A stretch of DNA of 64,000 nucleotides from CAYLRU01 sp964386565 (GTDB taxonomy: Bacteria > Desulfobacterota > Desulfobacteria > Desulfobacterales > UBA5616): the NCBI GenBank assembly GCA_964386565.1, contig CAYLRU010000010.1, positions 30,505 through 94,504 on the forward strand, written 5' to 3'. Below, one piece after another: positions 15,577 to 24,861 of the stretch (positions are counted from its first letter, which is position 1; the number at the start of each line of letters is the position of its first letter). A program made the translations under genes and the position numbers. The notes under the pieces are model-generated. The model saw nothing but the letters and a program-made list of their open reading frames with translations, did no database searches and was not told the DNA's origin.

Positions 15577-16846
15577 CCGGCCATCGGTTCTCCTGTGGAT
15601 CCGGTACGGATTTACGTTTAATCAACCACCTCAGAAAATGGGGACTGGCCAAGTCATTGTAAATTACGGCAATCAGGGCCATACCGATAACACCGGCGGT
15701 TGTCGTCCGGGAAAATCCCTGTTGAATGTCAAGCAATATGGCAAGGGTTAAACCACCCGGCGCCAGCAGCCCCAGACCGAACAACGACGGCAATGTTTTG
15801 GGATCGATCAGGCTGCGAAAAGCAAAACCACCCATGATCTTGCCCACCGCGACAATCAGGCTGTATCCTGCTGCGACCAATAAAAACCACCCTGAACCGA
15901 TGTTCCAGTTTACCCCAAGAAACAAAAGCATTAAAAGATAAACCGGTTTTTCAACACCCACCAGCATATTGAAAATGCGTTCTTTGTTTCTCACCATATT
16001 GGCCAGGCAAAGGCCGATAAAAAAATTTATCAGCAAGGGCGAAAAATTCAGGATTGCGGCGGCACCGCCGTTAATCACCGTCATTGCAATAACCACAAGA
16101 ACCATTTCGTTTTCAGCCAGTCGCCCGATAAAAAAAAGACCGAACAGGATAAAAAGTGCCGTGTACAGGCATAAAATCATCAACGCATTCAACCCCTGAT
16201 TGAACCATTGCAGATTTTCAACACCCAGTGCCGGACGGAAAAAAAAAAGGATCCCCAGTATCAACATGGCAACCACGCCGTCTATTGCTGAAATGTATCT
16301 TAAATATCCGACCAAATTTTTCTGATGTACCGACGACTCGGAGACGATCAGTGCTAAACCGGTCTGGGCTGTGGGTACTGCAGCAGCACAAAGTGCAAGC
16401 GCCGTGATGAACGACTGAATCCGGGTGAGTCCGAAACAAAAAAAACAAAACAGGCTGACGCCCAGGAAAACAACTACGGAGGTTAAAACCCCTTCCATCA
16501 GTGCTGAAAGAAGTAACCCCGAGGGAAACCGGCGCATTTTTTTTATTTCAAACTGAAAGCCGAACAAAAGACCGATCCATCCCAGTAAAAACGTTATTAA
16601 CGGCCCCAGTCGAACGGATGTGTCCGCGTCGATCACATTCGTAAAACCAGGCCCCAGCAAAAGGCCCAGAAACAGAAACTCCGTTCCGGTCAGGTAAAAT
16701 TTCCGTGCAAAAAGGGGAAGCCTGAATCCCCTGAATGTTAAATGGTACCCGCTGAAGGCAAGAAACATAATCAGCAGGAAAGAAAAAAATATTTTCATCT
16801 GCTGAACCTGTCCGGCTGTTGGTGGAAAATCCCGGAAATTTTCCAC
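15569..16846 (-). CDS. Cation:proton antiporter, CPA2 family
   Basis: An integral membrane protein of 425 residues (409 if it starts at the ATG at 16798) with about 12 hydrophobic segments. The pattern EFLFLGLLLGPGFTNVI with LGPLITFLLGWIGLLFGFQF is the N-terminal half of monovalent cation/proton antiporters of the KefB/GerN class. The C-terminal half has LLAPGGLTLAILLDI. There is no fused RCK or TrkA domain, so any control would come from separate proteins, for which the EIIA and P-II-like genes opposite are candidates. GTG at 16846 has AGGAA upstream; ATG at 16798 begins directly with the first helix. The end is certain, the start is not. Confidence 0.82.
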   Translation of the reverse strand: MENFRDFPPTAGQVQQMKIFFSFLLIMFLAFSGYHLTFRGFRLPLFARKFYLTGTEFLFLGLLLGPGFTNVIDADTSVRLGPLITFLLGWIGLLFGFQFEIKKMRRFPSGLLLSALMEGVLTSVVVFLGVSLFCFFCFGLTRIQSFITALALCAAAVPTAQTGLALIVSESSVHQKNLVGYLRYISAIDGVVAMLILGILFFFRPALGVENLQWFNQGLNALMILCLYTALFILFGLFFIGRLAENEMVLVVIAMTVINGGAAAILNFSPLLINFFIGLCLANMVRNKERIFNMLVGVEKPVYLLMLLFLGVNWNIGSGWFLLVAAGYSLIVAVGKIMGGFAFRSLIDPKTLPSLFGLGLLAPGGLTLAILLDIQQGFSRTTTAGVIGMALIAVIYNDLASPHFLRWLIKRKSVPDPQENRWPGL

Positions 16847-17214
16847 ATTGATGAATTCCTAAAAGCCGAATTCATCGGGTTTCAGGTGTTAAGATTAAAA
16901 ATTTAAAAAAATACCGGATACTTAAAACTTAAAACACCCGTAAACAGTTGTTTTCCGACTTTTTTACGTGATTATCATATATTATTGGTTCAGACGCCAA
17001 AAATTACAAGCTTCACTTTACAATATTTTAATTTTTCCATATACTGACCGGCAAAACCGCTAATCAGAGCCCATGGACAATCGGAAAACGCCGGATGCCG
17101 GGTTCAATCCGGATGTTTATATACCAGCTTAATTCGTTCCAACGGCCGGATCCCAAGACCTTTTGATTTTTTTAAGGATTTCTCCACATAAGAGCTGAAA
17201 AGGATGCCTTGGCG
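16847..17214. other. Divergent intergenic region
   Basis: About 370 AT-rich bases between the antiporter (minus) and the DUF4388 gene (plus). It must hold two promoters, but no confident -35/-10 or operator was recognised. AAAAGGA just before 17215 is the ribosome binding site for the plus-strand gene. Confidence 0.4.
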
Positions 17215-19758
17215 ATGGATGACAAGTCGATTGTAAAAATTTTGTCGGGTGAAAGCAAAGATATACAAAACCTTAAAAATCATCTCGAAATTGTTAAGGA
17301 TTTTTTAGTTCTTGTCAACAGAATCGATGCCCTTCCGGAAGCAAACAGAAGACTTGAAGGCATCAGTCCGTTCCAGGCTGTTGTCAGGAATGTTCCCGTT
17401 CAAAAACTTGAAGGCTTTCTCATCGCTTTTTTCGGAGCCCCGGTAAAGCGCGCCGGGGAACCCGGTCCTTTTAAGCTGAAATTCGATCCGGCCGTGAAAT
17501 ATCTCGGCGAAATTCGAATAGAACAGACTTTTTTTGTCCGGAAAGTGAAAAACGGCGAATTTTATGGCGCCATATGGCCATGGGTCAGAAAACCCGAGTT
17601 CCAGACCCTTCACCTGGGGTATTACTCCAAAACGCTTTCTGATGACGATTTTCAAAAGCTCGAAGAGCTGATCCGGAAAAGCACGCACCAACGCCTGGTC
17701 GGTGAGATGGAAGCCGGTATCGGCGGTCAAATTCACGGCATCAGTCTGCCCGCCTTTCTCCAGATGTCTGAAATGGAAAAAACAACCGCCACGCTGAAAA
17801 TTATAAGCGAAAACAGGACCGGCCTGCTTTTCCTTAAAAACGGGAACCTGATTGACGCAAAGACGGGTCAACATGAAGGAAGAAAAGCAGCATATCATAT
17901 TATCAGTTGGGATAATGCCAGCATCGAAATCAACAAGGCGGTCCCTGAAAAGCCGAATGTCATCAAGGAACCGTTAATGCACGTTTTAATGGAAAGCCTC
18001 AAGATCAAAGACGAGAAGGAATTCCAAAAACTTGAAAAAGAATCCGCCGGCGAGATTCCCACAGACGGTACCGGCGATGAAAAGGCCGGGCAGGAAGAAG
18101 AAGATTTTTCCGAACCAGAACAGGTTGAAGATGCCGACGATATGTTTGCCAAGAAGTCCGTGGGCAAGCGTACATTCATTCAGAAATGGCGCCGTGACCC
18201 TGAAAAAAAGCGAATCCTGAAAATAGCCGCGGTTGCCTGTGTATTAATCCTCCTCATCTCCATCGGGTCATTTTTCACTGTCCGCATGATAAATTCAAGC
18301 CGATTGAAAAATAAATACCAGGCCCTTTTGGAAGAAGTGGAAAAGCAAACGGCGTTCAAGGAAAAAGAAATTTTACTGAAGCTGTTCATCAATTCCAGCA
18401 AATCCGATGAGTACGCCCAAAAGGCCCGGAAAAAACTCGCTGAAATAAAAACCCGAATGGATGAACAATTATATCAGCAAGTCATTAAAAACGTAAAGGC
18501 CCTGCCCCTGACATTTGATTACGACAAAAAAGCAAAGGTTTATTACAATCAATATCTGGAACAGTTTCCCGACGGCAAGTATGTTTCCAAAATCAAGGAA
18601 GGCATCGCGGGAATCCCGGAAATCATCGATGACACACAGTTTAACCATCTCACGAACACCCAATGGAAAAACGAAGATGAAAAAATTATCGCCCATAAAG
18701 AATACTTGATCAATCACCCCAACGGAAAGCACCGAAAAGCTGTTGAGCATGTCCTTGTGGAAATAATAGAGGCGCGATACAGCGCGATTCAAAAAGAAAC
18801 GTCTGTATGCGAAGAAAAAAACGACTGGGCTTCCTGTATTCAAAAATGCGATCATTTCCTGGCCTTTTTTGATAATACCTACCGCACCGGGAAAGTTAAA
18901 AAGCTTCGGGATTCATTTCAGGGTAAACAGGATCTTAACCGGCTTCGGCAGGCAGCATTGAAAAAAGGCGAAGACTATCCTGCAGCAAAAAAGATTTACA
19001 AAGACTACCTGGAAGCACACCCGGACTCGACGATCAGGGACGTGATATCCGAGGAGGTTATGCGTCTGGATGAATTGATCGAGATAAAAGACAATTGGCA
19101 GGAAGTGTTGACATACTGCCAGGATCCGGAAAATGACATAGCCGACAAAATCGCCAAAACCGATAAATTTATAGACGATCATCGTTCAGGGCCGTATTAC
19201 AATGAAGCAAGGGACATGCTGGCAAAACTTCATCAGGAGAAACTTGAATACGACAAAAAACGGGCGATCGAACTGGAACAGGCAAGAAAAGCCGAGCGAT
19301 TGAAAAATGAAATGCTTGCAAAACAAAAACAAAAAGCCCGGCTGGACAGGGAAACCCGGCGGGTGGGTGAACGATTGAAAACAGCAGGCGGAAGATATAA
19401 AAACAACGGCAACGGAACGTTTACGGACAGGAATACCGGCCTGACATGGTGTATCCTCGATTCGAACATTGTTCTCGGTAAATGTATTGATTACAAGACA
19501 GCCGTAAAATATGTAAACGGTTTATCAACAGGAGGATATACGGACTGGCGCCTGCCGACTTCCAGTGAACTGGCGCAAATTTACAAGCACGAACCGTTTT
19601 ACCCCACCGACGGTCCGAGATGGTTCTGGACGTCGGAAGTGGTCGTTAAGGGTTATCATGAAATGGTCGGCATCGTCACATCCAAGCAGGAAACCGTTTT
19701 TACAAGGGACTTTTTGAACACAAAAGAGTGTGGAACGGTTCACGCCGTGAGGCCCTGA
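17215..19758 (+). CDS. DUF4388 - transmembrane - TPR-like - DUF1566 membrane protein
   Basis: An 847-residue protein. Residues 1-165 are unrecognised. Residues about 172-245 form a DUF4388 (PatA N-terminal-like) domain, seen in HGISLPAFLQMSEMEK and TGLLFLKNGNLIDA. An acidic linker precedes one transmembrane helix (about 335-357). A long helical, lysine-rich region with repeat-like spacing follows (about 360-715). The C-terminus (about 725-847) is a DUF1566/Lcl domain: NGTFTDRNTGLTWC, TDWRLPTSSELAQI and FWTSE. With DUF4388 inside the cell and DUF1566 outside, it could link the envelope to cytoplasmic signalling, which is inference. ATG at 17215 is chosen over TTG at 17209 on ribosome-binding-site spacing. 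A phosphatase gene follows 17 bases later. Confidence 0.75.
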   Translation: MDDKSIVKILSGESKDIQNLKNHLEIVKDFLVLVNRIDALPEANRRLEGISPFQAVVRNVPVQKLEGFLIAFFGAPVKRAGEPGPFKLKFDPAVKYLGEIRIEQTFFVRKVKNGEFYGAIWPWVRKPEFQTLHLGYYSKTLSDDDFQKLEELIRKSTHQRLVGEMEAGIGGQIHGISLPAFLQMSEMEKTTATLKIISENRTGLLFLKNGNLIDAKTGQHEGRKAAYHIISWDNASIEINKAVPEKPNVIKEPLMHVLMESLKIKDEKEFQKLEKESAGEIPTDGTGDEKAGQEEEDFSEPEQVEDADDMFAKKSVGKRTFIQKWRRDPEKKRILKIAAVACVLILLISIGSFFTVRMINSSRLKNKYQALLEEVEKQTAFKEKEILLKLFINSSKSDEYAQKARKKLAEIKTRMDEQLYQQVIKNVKALPLTFDYDKKAKVYYNQYLEQFPDGKYVSKIKEGIAGIPEIIDDTQFNHLTNTQWKNEDEKIIAHKEYLINHPNGKHRKAVEHVLVEIIEARYSAIQKETSVCEEKNDWASCIQKCDHFLAFFDNTYRTGKVKKLRDSFQGKQDLNRLRQAALKKGEDYPAAKKIYKDYLEAHPDSTIRDVISEEVMRLDELIEIKDNWQEVLTYCQDPENDIADKIAKTDKFIDDHRSGPYYNEARDMLAKLHQEKLEYDKKRAIELEQARKAERLKNEMLAKQKQKARLDRETRRVGERLKTAGGRYKNNGNGTFTDRNTGLTWCILDSNIVLGKCIDYKTAVKYVNGLSTGGYTDWRLPTSSELAQIYKHEPFYPTDGPRWFWTSEVVVKGYHEMVGIVTSKQETVFTRDFLNTKECGTVHAVRP

Positions 19759-19775
19759 TTCGGAAGGAAAAATAA

Positions 19776-20324
19776 ATGGCACTGATTTACCTTGTGCGTC
19801 ACGGAAAAGCCGAATCCGGATGGGGTGAAAAAAAAGACCCCGGACTCAGCGAGATAGGCAGGCAGCAAGCCGCAGCGATGGCCGGGATACTTTCCCCCCT
19901 TGGCCCCATGCCCATTATAACGAGCCCCCTGGCAAGAACCCGGCAAACTGCGGAGCCACTTGGCCGGATCTGGAATGTCTCTTTGAAAATCGAGATGCGT
20001 GTGGCCGAAATCCCCTCCCCTCCAGAGAATGTAACGGATCGCATCGGGTGGCTGAAAAGAATTATGACGGATGACTGGCGGAATTTGGATAAAAATTTGC
20101 AGTCATGGCGGTCGGGTGTTATCGACGTCCTGCATTCTTTTAAACAGGATACCGTGGTGGTCAGTCATTTTATCGCGATCAACGCGGCTGTTGGAGAAGC
20201 CGTGGACAACCGGAGCGTCGTGGTCTTTCGACCCGACAATACTTCGATAACCGTAATGGAAACAAACGGTAACCGTTTAAAACTGGTAAAGCTGGGCAAG
20301 GAAGACGACACCCTGGTTTTATAA
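19776..20324 (+). CDS. Histidine phosphatase family protein (SixA-like)
   Basis: A 182-residue protein of the phosphoglycerate-mutase/histidine-phosphatase superfamily. It shows the catalytic LVRHGKAES near the N-terminus, the phosphate-binding Arg in SPLARTRQTA, an acidic residue in VAEIPSPPE, and the second His in VVVSHFIAIN. The RHGxAE form and size fit SixA, which dephosphorylates phosphohistidine in signalling proteins. Alternatively it could be a general phosphatase. It has a good ribosome binding site (GGAAGGAA) and is probably cotranscribed with the DUF4388 membrane protein, which supports a signalling role. Confidence 0.82.
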   Translation: MALIYLVRHGKAESGWGEKKDPGLSEIGRQQAAAMAGILSPLGPMPIITSPLARTRQTAEPLGRIWNVSLKIEMRVAEIPSPPENVTDRIGWLKRIMTDDWRNLDKNLQSWRSGVIDVLHSFKQDTVVVSHFIAINAAVGEAVDNRSVVVFRPDNTSITVMETNGNRLKLVKLGKEDDTLVL

Positions 20325-20367
20325 CGCTTGCCGGCAGCCGACGTTTTTCTCCTGCGTTATGATTCAT

Positions 20368-20401
20368 CCTGACCCGGCCCTCCATCGAAGGCCGGGTCAG
20401 G
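20368..20401. terminator. Hairpin between convergent genes (probable bidirectional terminator)
   Basis: A perfect 12-bp GC-rich stem (CCTGACCCGGCC paired with GGCCGGGTCAGG) has a 10-base loop. It lies between the phosphatase gene and the convergent LysM gene. There is no clean T-run on either side, so it may act with Rho or only protect 3' ends. Confidence 0.6.
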
Positions 20402-20425
20402 GCGGGAGTGAATGCCGCTTGAAAA

Positions 20426-21175
20426 TTATTTGCTGACTCTCAGCTTGTCGCCCGGATGAATGATGGCATTTTTCTTCAGCCCGTTCAACTTCAGCAGTTC
20501 ATCTTCTTTCAATCCGTAGCGAATGGCGATTCGATACAAATTCTCACCCGCTTTAACCGTATGGTATTGAACGGTCTGCGTCTTGACCGGTTCCTCAACC
20601 GCCGCCTTTTCAGTCGCTATCCCGGACCTGATGTCGCTCACGGCAGCGGCAAGCGTATCGATCTCTTTCTTCAATCTATCCGTTTCAACCGCCAATATTT
20701 TTTCAAGATTATCGATCCGCTCCTTTGTCTGATCCGGCTTTGTTTCGGCAGAATCAGTCCCGTCTCTTGCCGACAGGGCCTTTTTCAGATCAACGATCTG
20801 TTCTTCGATATATGCAAGCCTTTTCTCAATCTGTGCCACCTCTTTACGATCGGCAACATCCATTCCCCGGGGCATGAATAAGAACAAAACGATCAGCACG
20901 ACCAATAAACCGCCCAGCACACCCGCCGATAAAAATGACGGCCTGAAAATTTTCGAAAAAAATCCCTGGGAAGCTTCTTCCATTTCCGATACATAGTTCA
21001 TTTCATCGTCGAAATCCGTTTCAAAGGATTCTTCACCGTCATGCGCATCAAGAGAACGGGTTTTACCGGAAGATTGAAAAGTATCCAACTCCTCCCCGCG
21101 TTCAAATGTTTCTATTTCTTCCTCGCTCAGTTCTTTAACAATATTTTCATTATCATCGTTTTTAATTCCATCCAT
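20426..21175 (-). CDS. Single-pass membrane protein with coiled coil and C-terminal LysM domain
   Basis: A 249-residue protein. It has an acidic cytoplasmic N-terminus (about 1-85), one transmembrane helix (about 88-110, GVLGGLLVVLIVLFLFM), and a coiled-coil stretch (about 120-190). The LysM domain (about 205-249) reads YHTVKAGENLYRIAIRYGL, then LNGLKKNAIIHPGDKLRV. It should be a type II inner-membrane protein that reaches into the periplasm and binds peptidoglycan. GGAGG is eight bases before the ATG at 21175 and only two before a GTG at 21181, so the ATG is the start. Confidence 0.8.
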   Translation of the reverse strand: MDGIKNDDNENIVKELSEEEIETFERGEELDTFQSSGKTRSLDAHDGEESFETDFDDEMNYVSEMEEASQGFFSKIFRPSFLSAGVLGGLLVVLIVLFLFMPRGMDVADRKEVAQIEKRLAYIEEQIVDLKKALSARDGTDSAETKPDQTKERIDNLEKILAVETDRLKKEIDTLAAAVSDIRSGIATEKAAVEEPVKTQTVQYHTVKAGENLYRIAIRYGLKEDELLKLNGLKKNAIIHPGDKLRVSK

Positions 21176-21250
21176 GACCACAACCTCCAGTTAGTTGTTT
21201 TACTTTTATCGGCGCAGCTGACTTTCCTGACGAGTGACGCTGCTTCACTT

Positions 21251-22213
21251 TCACAACTTGCCGTAAAAATCCGTAAAATCGTCAAATGCATCCCAAAATA
21301 TGGATTGAACAGCATCCGCCTCTTTCAATATCTCGTGCCGGGAACCCCTTACCAGACAGAACCTGCATTCCGGTATATCCGAACAAAACCGTTTCTGCGC
21401 ATCGATCGAGACGATCCGGTCCAGTTCGGCACAGGCCAAAAGCACCGGCACCGTTATTTCCCGTGCATATCCCGGTGAATTGAGAATATCAATGGATTGA
21501 AATGCCGCCCGAAGCCAGCCGTATGTAACCCCGCCGATTGCCAGATCCGGATTTTTCAACACGGCATTCACATGATCCCGGAAACGCCGGGGATCGGATG
21601 AAAGTTTGTTCCCCTCGAACTGCTGTTCTTCAGGAACATAATCACCGCTACCCGGGGCAAAGGCATTTTCCCTCCCGAATTTAATCAGAAAACGGATAAC
21701 CCACCTGGGTATGGGGCCCGTGTTTATATCGATCATGGGTGCTGTCAAAACCAATAAATCCGCCATATCCGGGAAATCATGGATAAGGCGAAGGGCAATA
21801 TGCCCCCCCATGGAATGGGCCAGGATAATTATCGGAGGCGCTGCCCGGAACAATATTTTTTCAGCCATGATTTCCCTCAGATCGCGGATGTAATGCCGAA
21901 AAGATTTGACATGTCCTTTCCGGCGATCCGGCAGCAGGCGGTCCGAAAGCCCCTGCCCCCGCCAGTCAAGCGTATACACATCAAATCGCCTGTCACCCAG
22001 TTTTTCAATGGGCTCTGCGTATTTTTCAATGAACTCGGCCCGCCCGTTGAGCAGCACCACCGTTCCCCGGGGCTCTCCGGTTTGCCGGTGAAAACCGTAT
22101 CTGATCCTGACGTTTTCCGAAGTTATGAAATAGTCCGTGTGAACTTTCATGGAACCAAATGCAATCGCCTGTTTTTCAAAAAACCCGTCGTTGACCTTTA
22201 TCGTGTTTTCCAT
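21251..22213 (-). CDS. Alpha/beta hydrolase (lysophospholipase / monoacylglycerol-lipase-like)
   Basis: A 320-residue serine hydrolase of the hydrolase-4 (monoglyceride lipase) type. The nucleophile Ser is in LAHSMGGHIALRL, the probable acid in CAELDRIVS, and the His in GSRHEILKEAD. The oxyanion region is VVLLNGRAEFIEKY and the lid-proximal sequence TLDWRGQGLSDR. No signal peptide is present, so it should be cytoplasmic. Substrates in this family are acylglycerols or lysophospholipids. The gene is divergent from, and its 5' end lies upstream of, the M29 peptidase. The upstream ribosome binding site is weak, so the exact start is less certain. Confidence 0.82.
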   Translation of the reverse strand: MENTIKVNDGFFEKQAIAFGSMKVHTDYFITSENVRIRYGFHRQTGEPRGTVVLLNGRAEFIEKYAEPIEKLGDRRFDVYTLDWRGQGLSDRLLPDRRKGHVKSFRHYIRDLREIMAEKILFRAAPPIIILAHSMGGHIALRLIHDFPDMADLLVLTAPMIDINTGPIPRWVIRFLIKFGRENAFAPGSGDYVPEEQQFEGNKLSSDPRRFRDHVNAVLKNPDLAIGGVTYGWLRAAFQSIDILNSPGYAREITVPVLLACAELDRIVSIDAQKRFCSDIPECRFCLVRGSRHEILKEADAVQSIFWDAFDDFTDFYGKL

Positions 22214-22319
22214 TATTGAAGATCTTGTAAGTATTCAGCCCTTTGAAAATCTGGTTCAACCGGGAAAAAAGGATACCATATTTTTATTAACAATTCGAGC
22301 CATAAAAAAGGGGTGCATA

Positions 22320-23516
22320 ATGAACCGAAAACAGCTTGAACGATATGCGGAAGTTCTGTTGTGGGGAATGAAAACCGCCAGGAGCGGGAGGTTTAAAAAA
22401 AACGACATCATTCAAATCCGTTATCATTTGCCGGCTGTGAAATTAGCGGAAATACTATACGCCAGGCTGGTCAGCATGGGAATGAATGTCGTCCAGCGGG
22501 CTGAACTGACTTCGGACATGGAACTCTCATTTTATAATTTTTCAACAAACAGGCAACTCGCGTTCCAGCTCCCGGGCGATAAAGTCCTGTATGAAAATTT
22601 AAACGGCAGCATTTTTATTCATGCACCGGAATCCATCACCCATCTGGGCAGCGTGTCCCCGGAAAAAATCGGAAAAGCCGCTGTTGCCAGGAAATATCTT
22701 CGGGATATTCTCACGAAACGGGAAGAACAGGGAACTTTCGGCTGGACTTTGTGTACCTTCCCCACCGAAGAACAGGCCAAACATGCCGGTATCTCCATAA
22801 AGGCATATTCGGACCAGATCGTCCGGGCATGCTTCTTAAACAAGCCGTCACCCGTAAACGAGTGGCAAACCATTTACAAGCAGGCTGTTGCCATAAAAAA
22901 TCGCCTTAATCGAATGGCGGTAAAACATTATCACATCGAGTCAAAAAATATCGATTTGGAGATTGTACCGGGTGAAATGAGAAAATGGATCGGCATTTCA
23001 GGACACAACATTCCCAGCTTTGAATTGTTCATATCCCCTGACTGGCGGGGGACCAAAGGTGTTTATTATGCGAATCAACCCTCTTATCGAAGCGGAAACT
23101 ATGTAAAAGGCGTCCGGCTGGAGTTTAAAAAGGGGGCTGTCGTAAAAATCGACGCCGACACCGGAAAAGAATTTGTGATCAAACAATTGGCCATGGATAA
23201 AGGTGCAAACCGGTTGGGGGAATTTTCACTGACGGACAAACGGTTTTCGAGAATCAACAGATTCATGGCCAATACGCTTTTTGATGAAAATTTCGGGGGA
23301 AGATTCGGGAATTGCCATGTGGCACTCGGCTCTTCCTATTCAGATACCTTTAAAGGAGATCCGAAAACATTAACCCCGAAGCGAAAAGAAAAACTCGGGT
23401 TTAACGACTCCGCATTGCACTGGGACCTGGTGAACACTGAAAACAAGCGGGTGACCGCCCACCTGTCAAACGGCAAAAAAGTCTGTATTTATGAAGGGGG
23501 GGAATTTAAATTCTGA
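22320..23516 (+). CDS. M29 family aminopeptidase
   Basis: A 398-residue cytoplasmic metallo-aminopeptidase of the thermophilic (AmpS/AmpT) family. It has the substrate-cleft segment NIPSFELFISPDWRGT, the first metal-binding Glu in LGEFSLTD, DENFGGRFGNCHVALGSSYS, and the last metal ligands in NDSALHWDLV. These correspond to the cocatalytic metal-binding residues of M29 enzymes. The long frame beginning at 22149 overlaps the divergent hydrolase; the ATG at 22320 has AAGGGG eight bases upstream and gives the normal family length. A strong terminator follows. Confidence 0.9.
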   Translation: MNRKQLERYAEVLLWGMKTARSGRFKKNDIIQIRYHLPAVKLAEILYARLVSMGMNVVQRAELTSDMELSFYNFSTNRQLAFQLPGDKVLYENLNGSIFIHAPESITHLGSVSPEKIGKAAVARKYLRDILTKREEQGTFGWTLCTFPTEEQAKHAGISIKAYSDQIVRACFLNKPSPVNEWQTIYKQAVAIKNRLNRMAVKHYHIESKNIDLEIVPGEMRKWIGISGHNIPSFELFISPDWRGTKGVYYANQPSYRSGNYVKGVRLEFKKGAVVKIDADTGKEFVIKQLAMDKGANRLGEFSLTDKRFSRINRFMANTLFDENFGGRFGNCHVALGSSYSDTFKGDPKTLTPKRKEKLGFNDSALHWDLVNTENKRVTAHLSNGKKVCIYEGGEFKF

Positions 23517-23573
23517 GAGGGGGGCATCGAATCGAATTACCATTCATCCCTGTTTCCGTTAAAAGCTTATTGC

Positions 23574-23610
23574 AAGGTCGCCCCGCGCGGCGGGGCGACC
23601 TTGTCTTTTT
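23574..23610 (+). terminator. Rho-independent terminator after the M29 peptidase gene
   Basis: A long GC stem (AAGGTCGCCCC paired with GGGGCGACCTT) has a short loop and is followed by GTCTTTTT. It lies 57 bases after the peptidase stop. Its symmetry may also serve the convergent PHP gene. Confidence 0.9.
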
Positions 23611-23627
23611 GATCACGGCCTGAAATT

Positions 23628-24278
23628 TCAACCATTCCCGGCTATAAATCTTGCCGCATTTTCCTGCATTTTAAAAAAATCTTCTTCGGTCAACCCGGCA
23701 CCACAGACGATTTGTTTTGCAACCGCCGCCGTCACCAAATCCCCCGGCTCATGGGTGTCCGTATTGATCACCATCCCCGCACCGACTTCTTTCGCCAGTT
23801 TTGCAACATGACCATTGGTCAGCGAATGCCCTTTCCGTGCCGTAATCTCCAGCAAAATCCCTTTTTTCTTTGCAGCGGCAACCTGGAAACGGGTGATCAG
23901 CCCGGGATGGGCCAGCACATCGATATCCGCATTGACCGCAGCCTCGTTTGTTCCCGGTGCCACCGGCTCGACGATAGTTTCGCCATGAACCACGATAATC
24001 TCAGCGCCCAATTTCCTGGCCTTTTCAGCAGTGACGGCAATCAACCCGGGAGGCACATGGGTGATTTCGATTCCCGGAACGATCCTCGTATCCAACACCT
24101 TGTTTAACTGTTCCGCCACGTCAACAATCCTGGGAATAATCCAGTCGATATTAGACCCGTCACCATGATCGGTTATGGCCATGCCTTTTAAACCCAGGGC
24201 CTGGGCGCGCCGAACAAGTTCCGACGGAATCAAAACCCCGTCTGAAAATACCGTATGCATATGGAGATCTATCATCAC
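23628..24278 (-). CDS. PHP-domain metal-dependent phosphoesterase
   Basis: A 216-residue PHP (polymerase and histidinol phosphatase) domain protein. Metal-ligand motifs occur in the expected order: DLHMHTVFSDG, ITDHGDGSNID, VVHGETIVEPV, VLAHPGLI and INTDTHEPGDL. Stand-alone proteins of this kind include histidinol-phosphatase relatives and nucleic-acid phosphoesterases. No histidine-biosynthesis gene is near, so the substrate is open. It should be cytoplasmic. Upstream on the same strand are the BFN, miaB and DUF4911 genes, separated by about 90 bases. Confidence 0.85.
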   Translation of the reverse strand: MMIDLHMHTVFSDGVLIPSELVRRAQALGLKGMAITDHGDGSNIDWIIPRIVDVAEQLNKVLDTRIVPGIEITHVPPGLIAVTAEKARKLGAEIIVVHGETIVEPVAPGTNEAAVNADIDVLAHPGLITRFQVAAAKKKGILLEITARKGHSLTNGHVAKLAKEVGAGMVINTDTHEPGDLVTAAVAKQIVCGAGLTEEDFFKMQENAARFIAGNG

Positions 24279-24369
24279 AAGCCCCGATACTTAATCCCGA
24301 ATACTGAATCCCGACCATCCCGTATCCAACACCCGATACACGTCAACCAATTCCCGATATACAAACGCA

Positions 24370-24861
24370 TCATACTTTTCCGAATTCATCCGGGGACAGT
24401 TTTTCCAGGTATTCGGCCCATCTTTTCCCTTCTTCGCTTTCATCCAGAACTTCTCCTGATTTTCCCTTTGTTTTCGAACCTTCAATCACCTTGTCGTCTA
24501 CAAAAATGGGAGCGTCAAATCGCAGGGCAATGGCAATGGCATCGCTGGGGCGTGCATCTATGCTGAATGTTTTTTCCTCTGAAATAAAATGAATCAACGC
24601 ATAGTAGGTGTTATCCTTCAAATCGCACACCTCTATCTTTGACACGGAGATTTTCTGCATATCTAGAAAATTCTTAAACAGATCATGGGTCATCGGACGA
24701 TCGAATTTGATGTTTTTCAATGCCGAGGCAATGGACGTCGCCTCCAACAGCCCGATCCAAATGGGGATGGTCTGTTCATCTTCCTCCGACTTCAGAATGA
24801 TTATCGGTGTATTGGATGCCGGATCCACAGCCAAACCCGCCAGTGTCACTTTACGCAACAT
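24370..24861 (-). CDS. Bifunctional nuclease domain protein (DUF151/BFN)
   Basis: A 163-residue protein of the BFN (DUF151) family. It has VTLAGLAVDPASNTPIIIL, then IPIWIGLLEATSIA and RPSDAIAIALRFDAPIFVDD, the conserved core of the domain. Members have DNase and RNase activity in plants and are widespread in bacteria with unclear role. The C-terminal 35 residues are charged. Its start overlaps the 3' end of miaB by 11 bases and its ribosome binding site (AAAGGAG) lies inside miaB. Cotranscription and translational coupling with miaB are likely. Confidence 0.88.
   Translation of the reverse strand: MLRKVTLAGLAVDPASNTPIIILKSEEDEQTIPIWIGLLEATSIASALKNIKFDRPMTHDLFKNFLDMQKISVSKIEVCDLKDNTYYALIHFISEEKTFSIDARPSDAIAIALRFDAPIFVDDKVIEGSKTKGKSGEVLDESEEGKRWAEYLEKLSPDEFGKV

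Noticed and set aside
17305..17898. 197-codon minus-strand frame
   Set aside because: Antisense to the DUF4388 protein; no signature or ribosome binding site.
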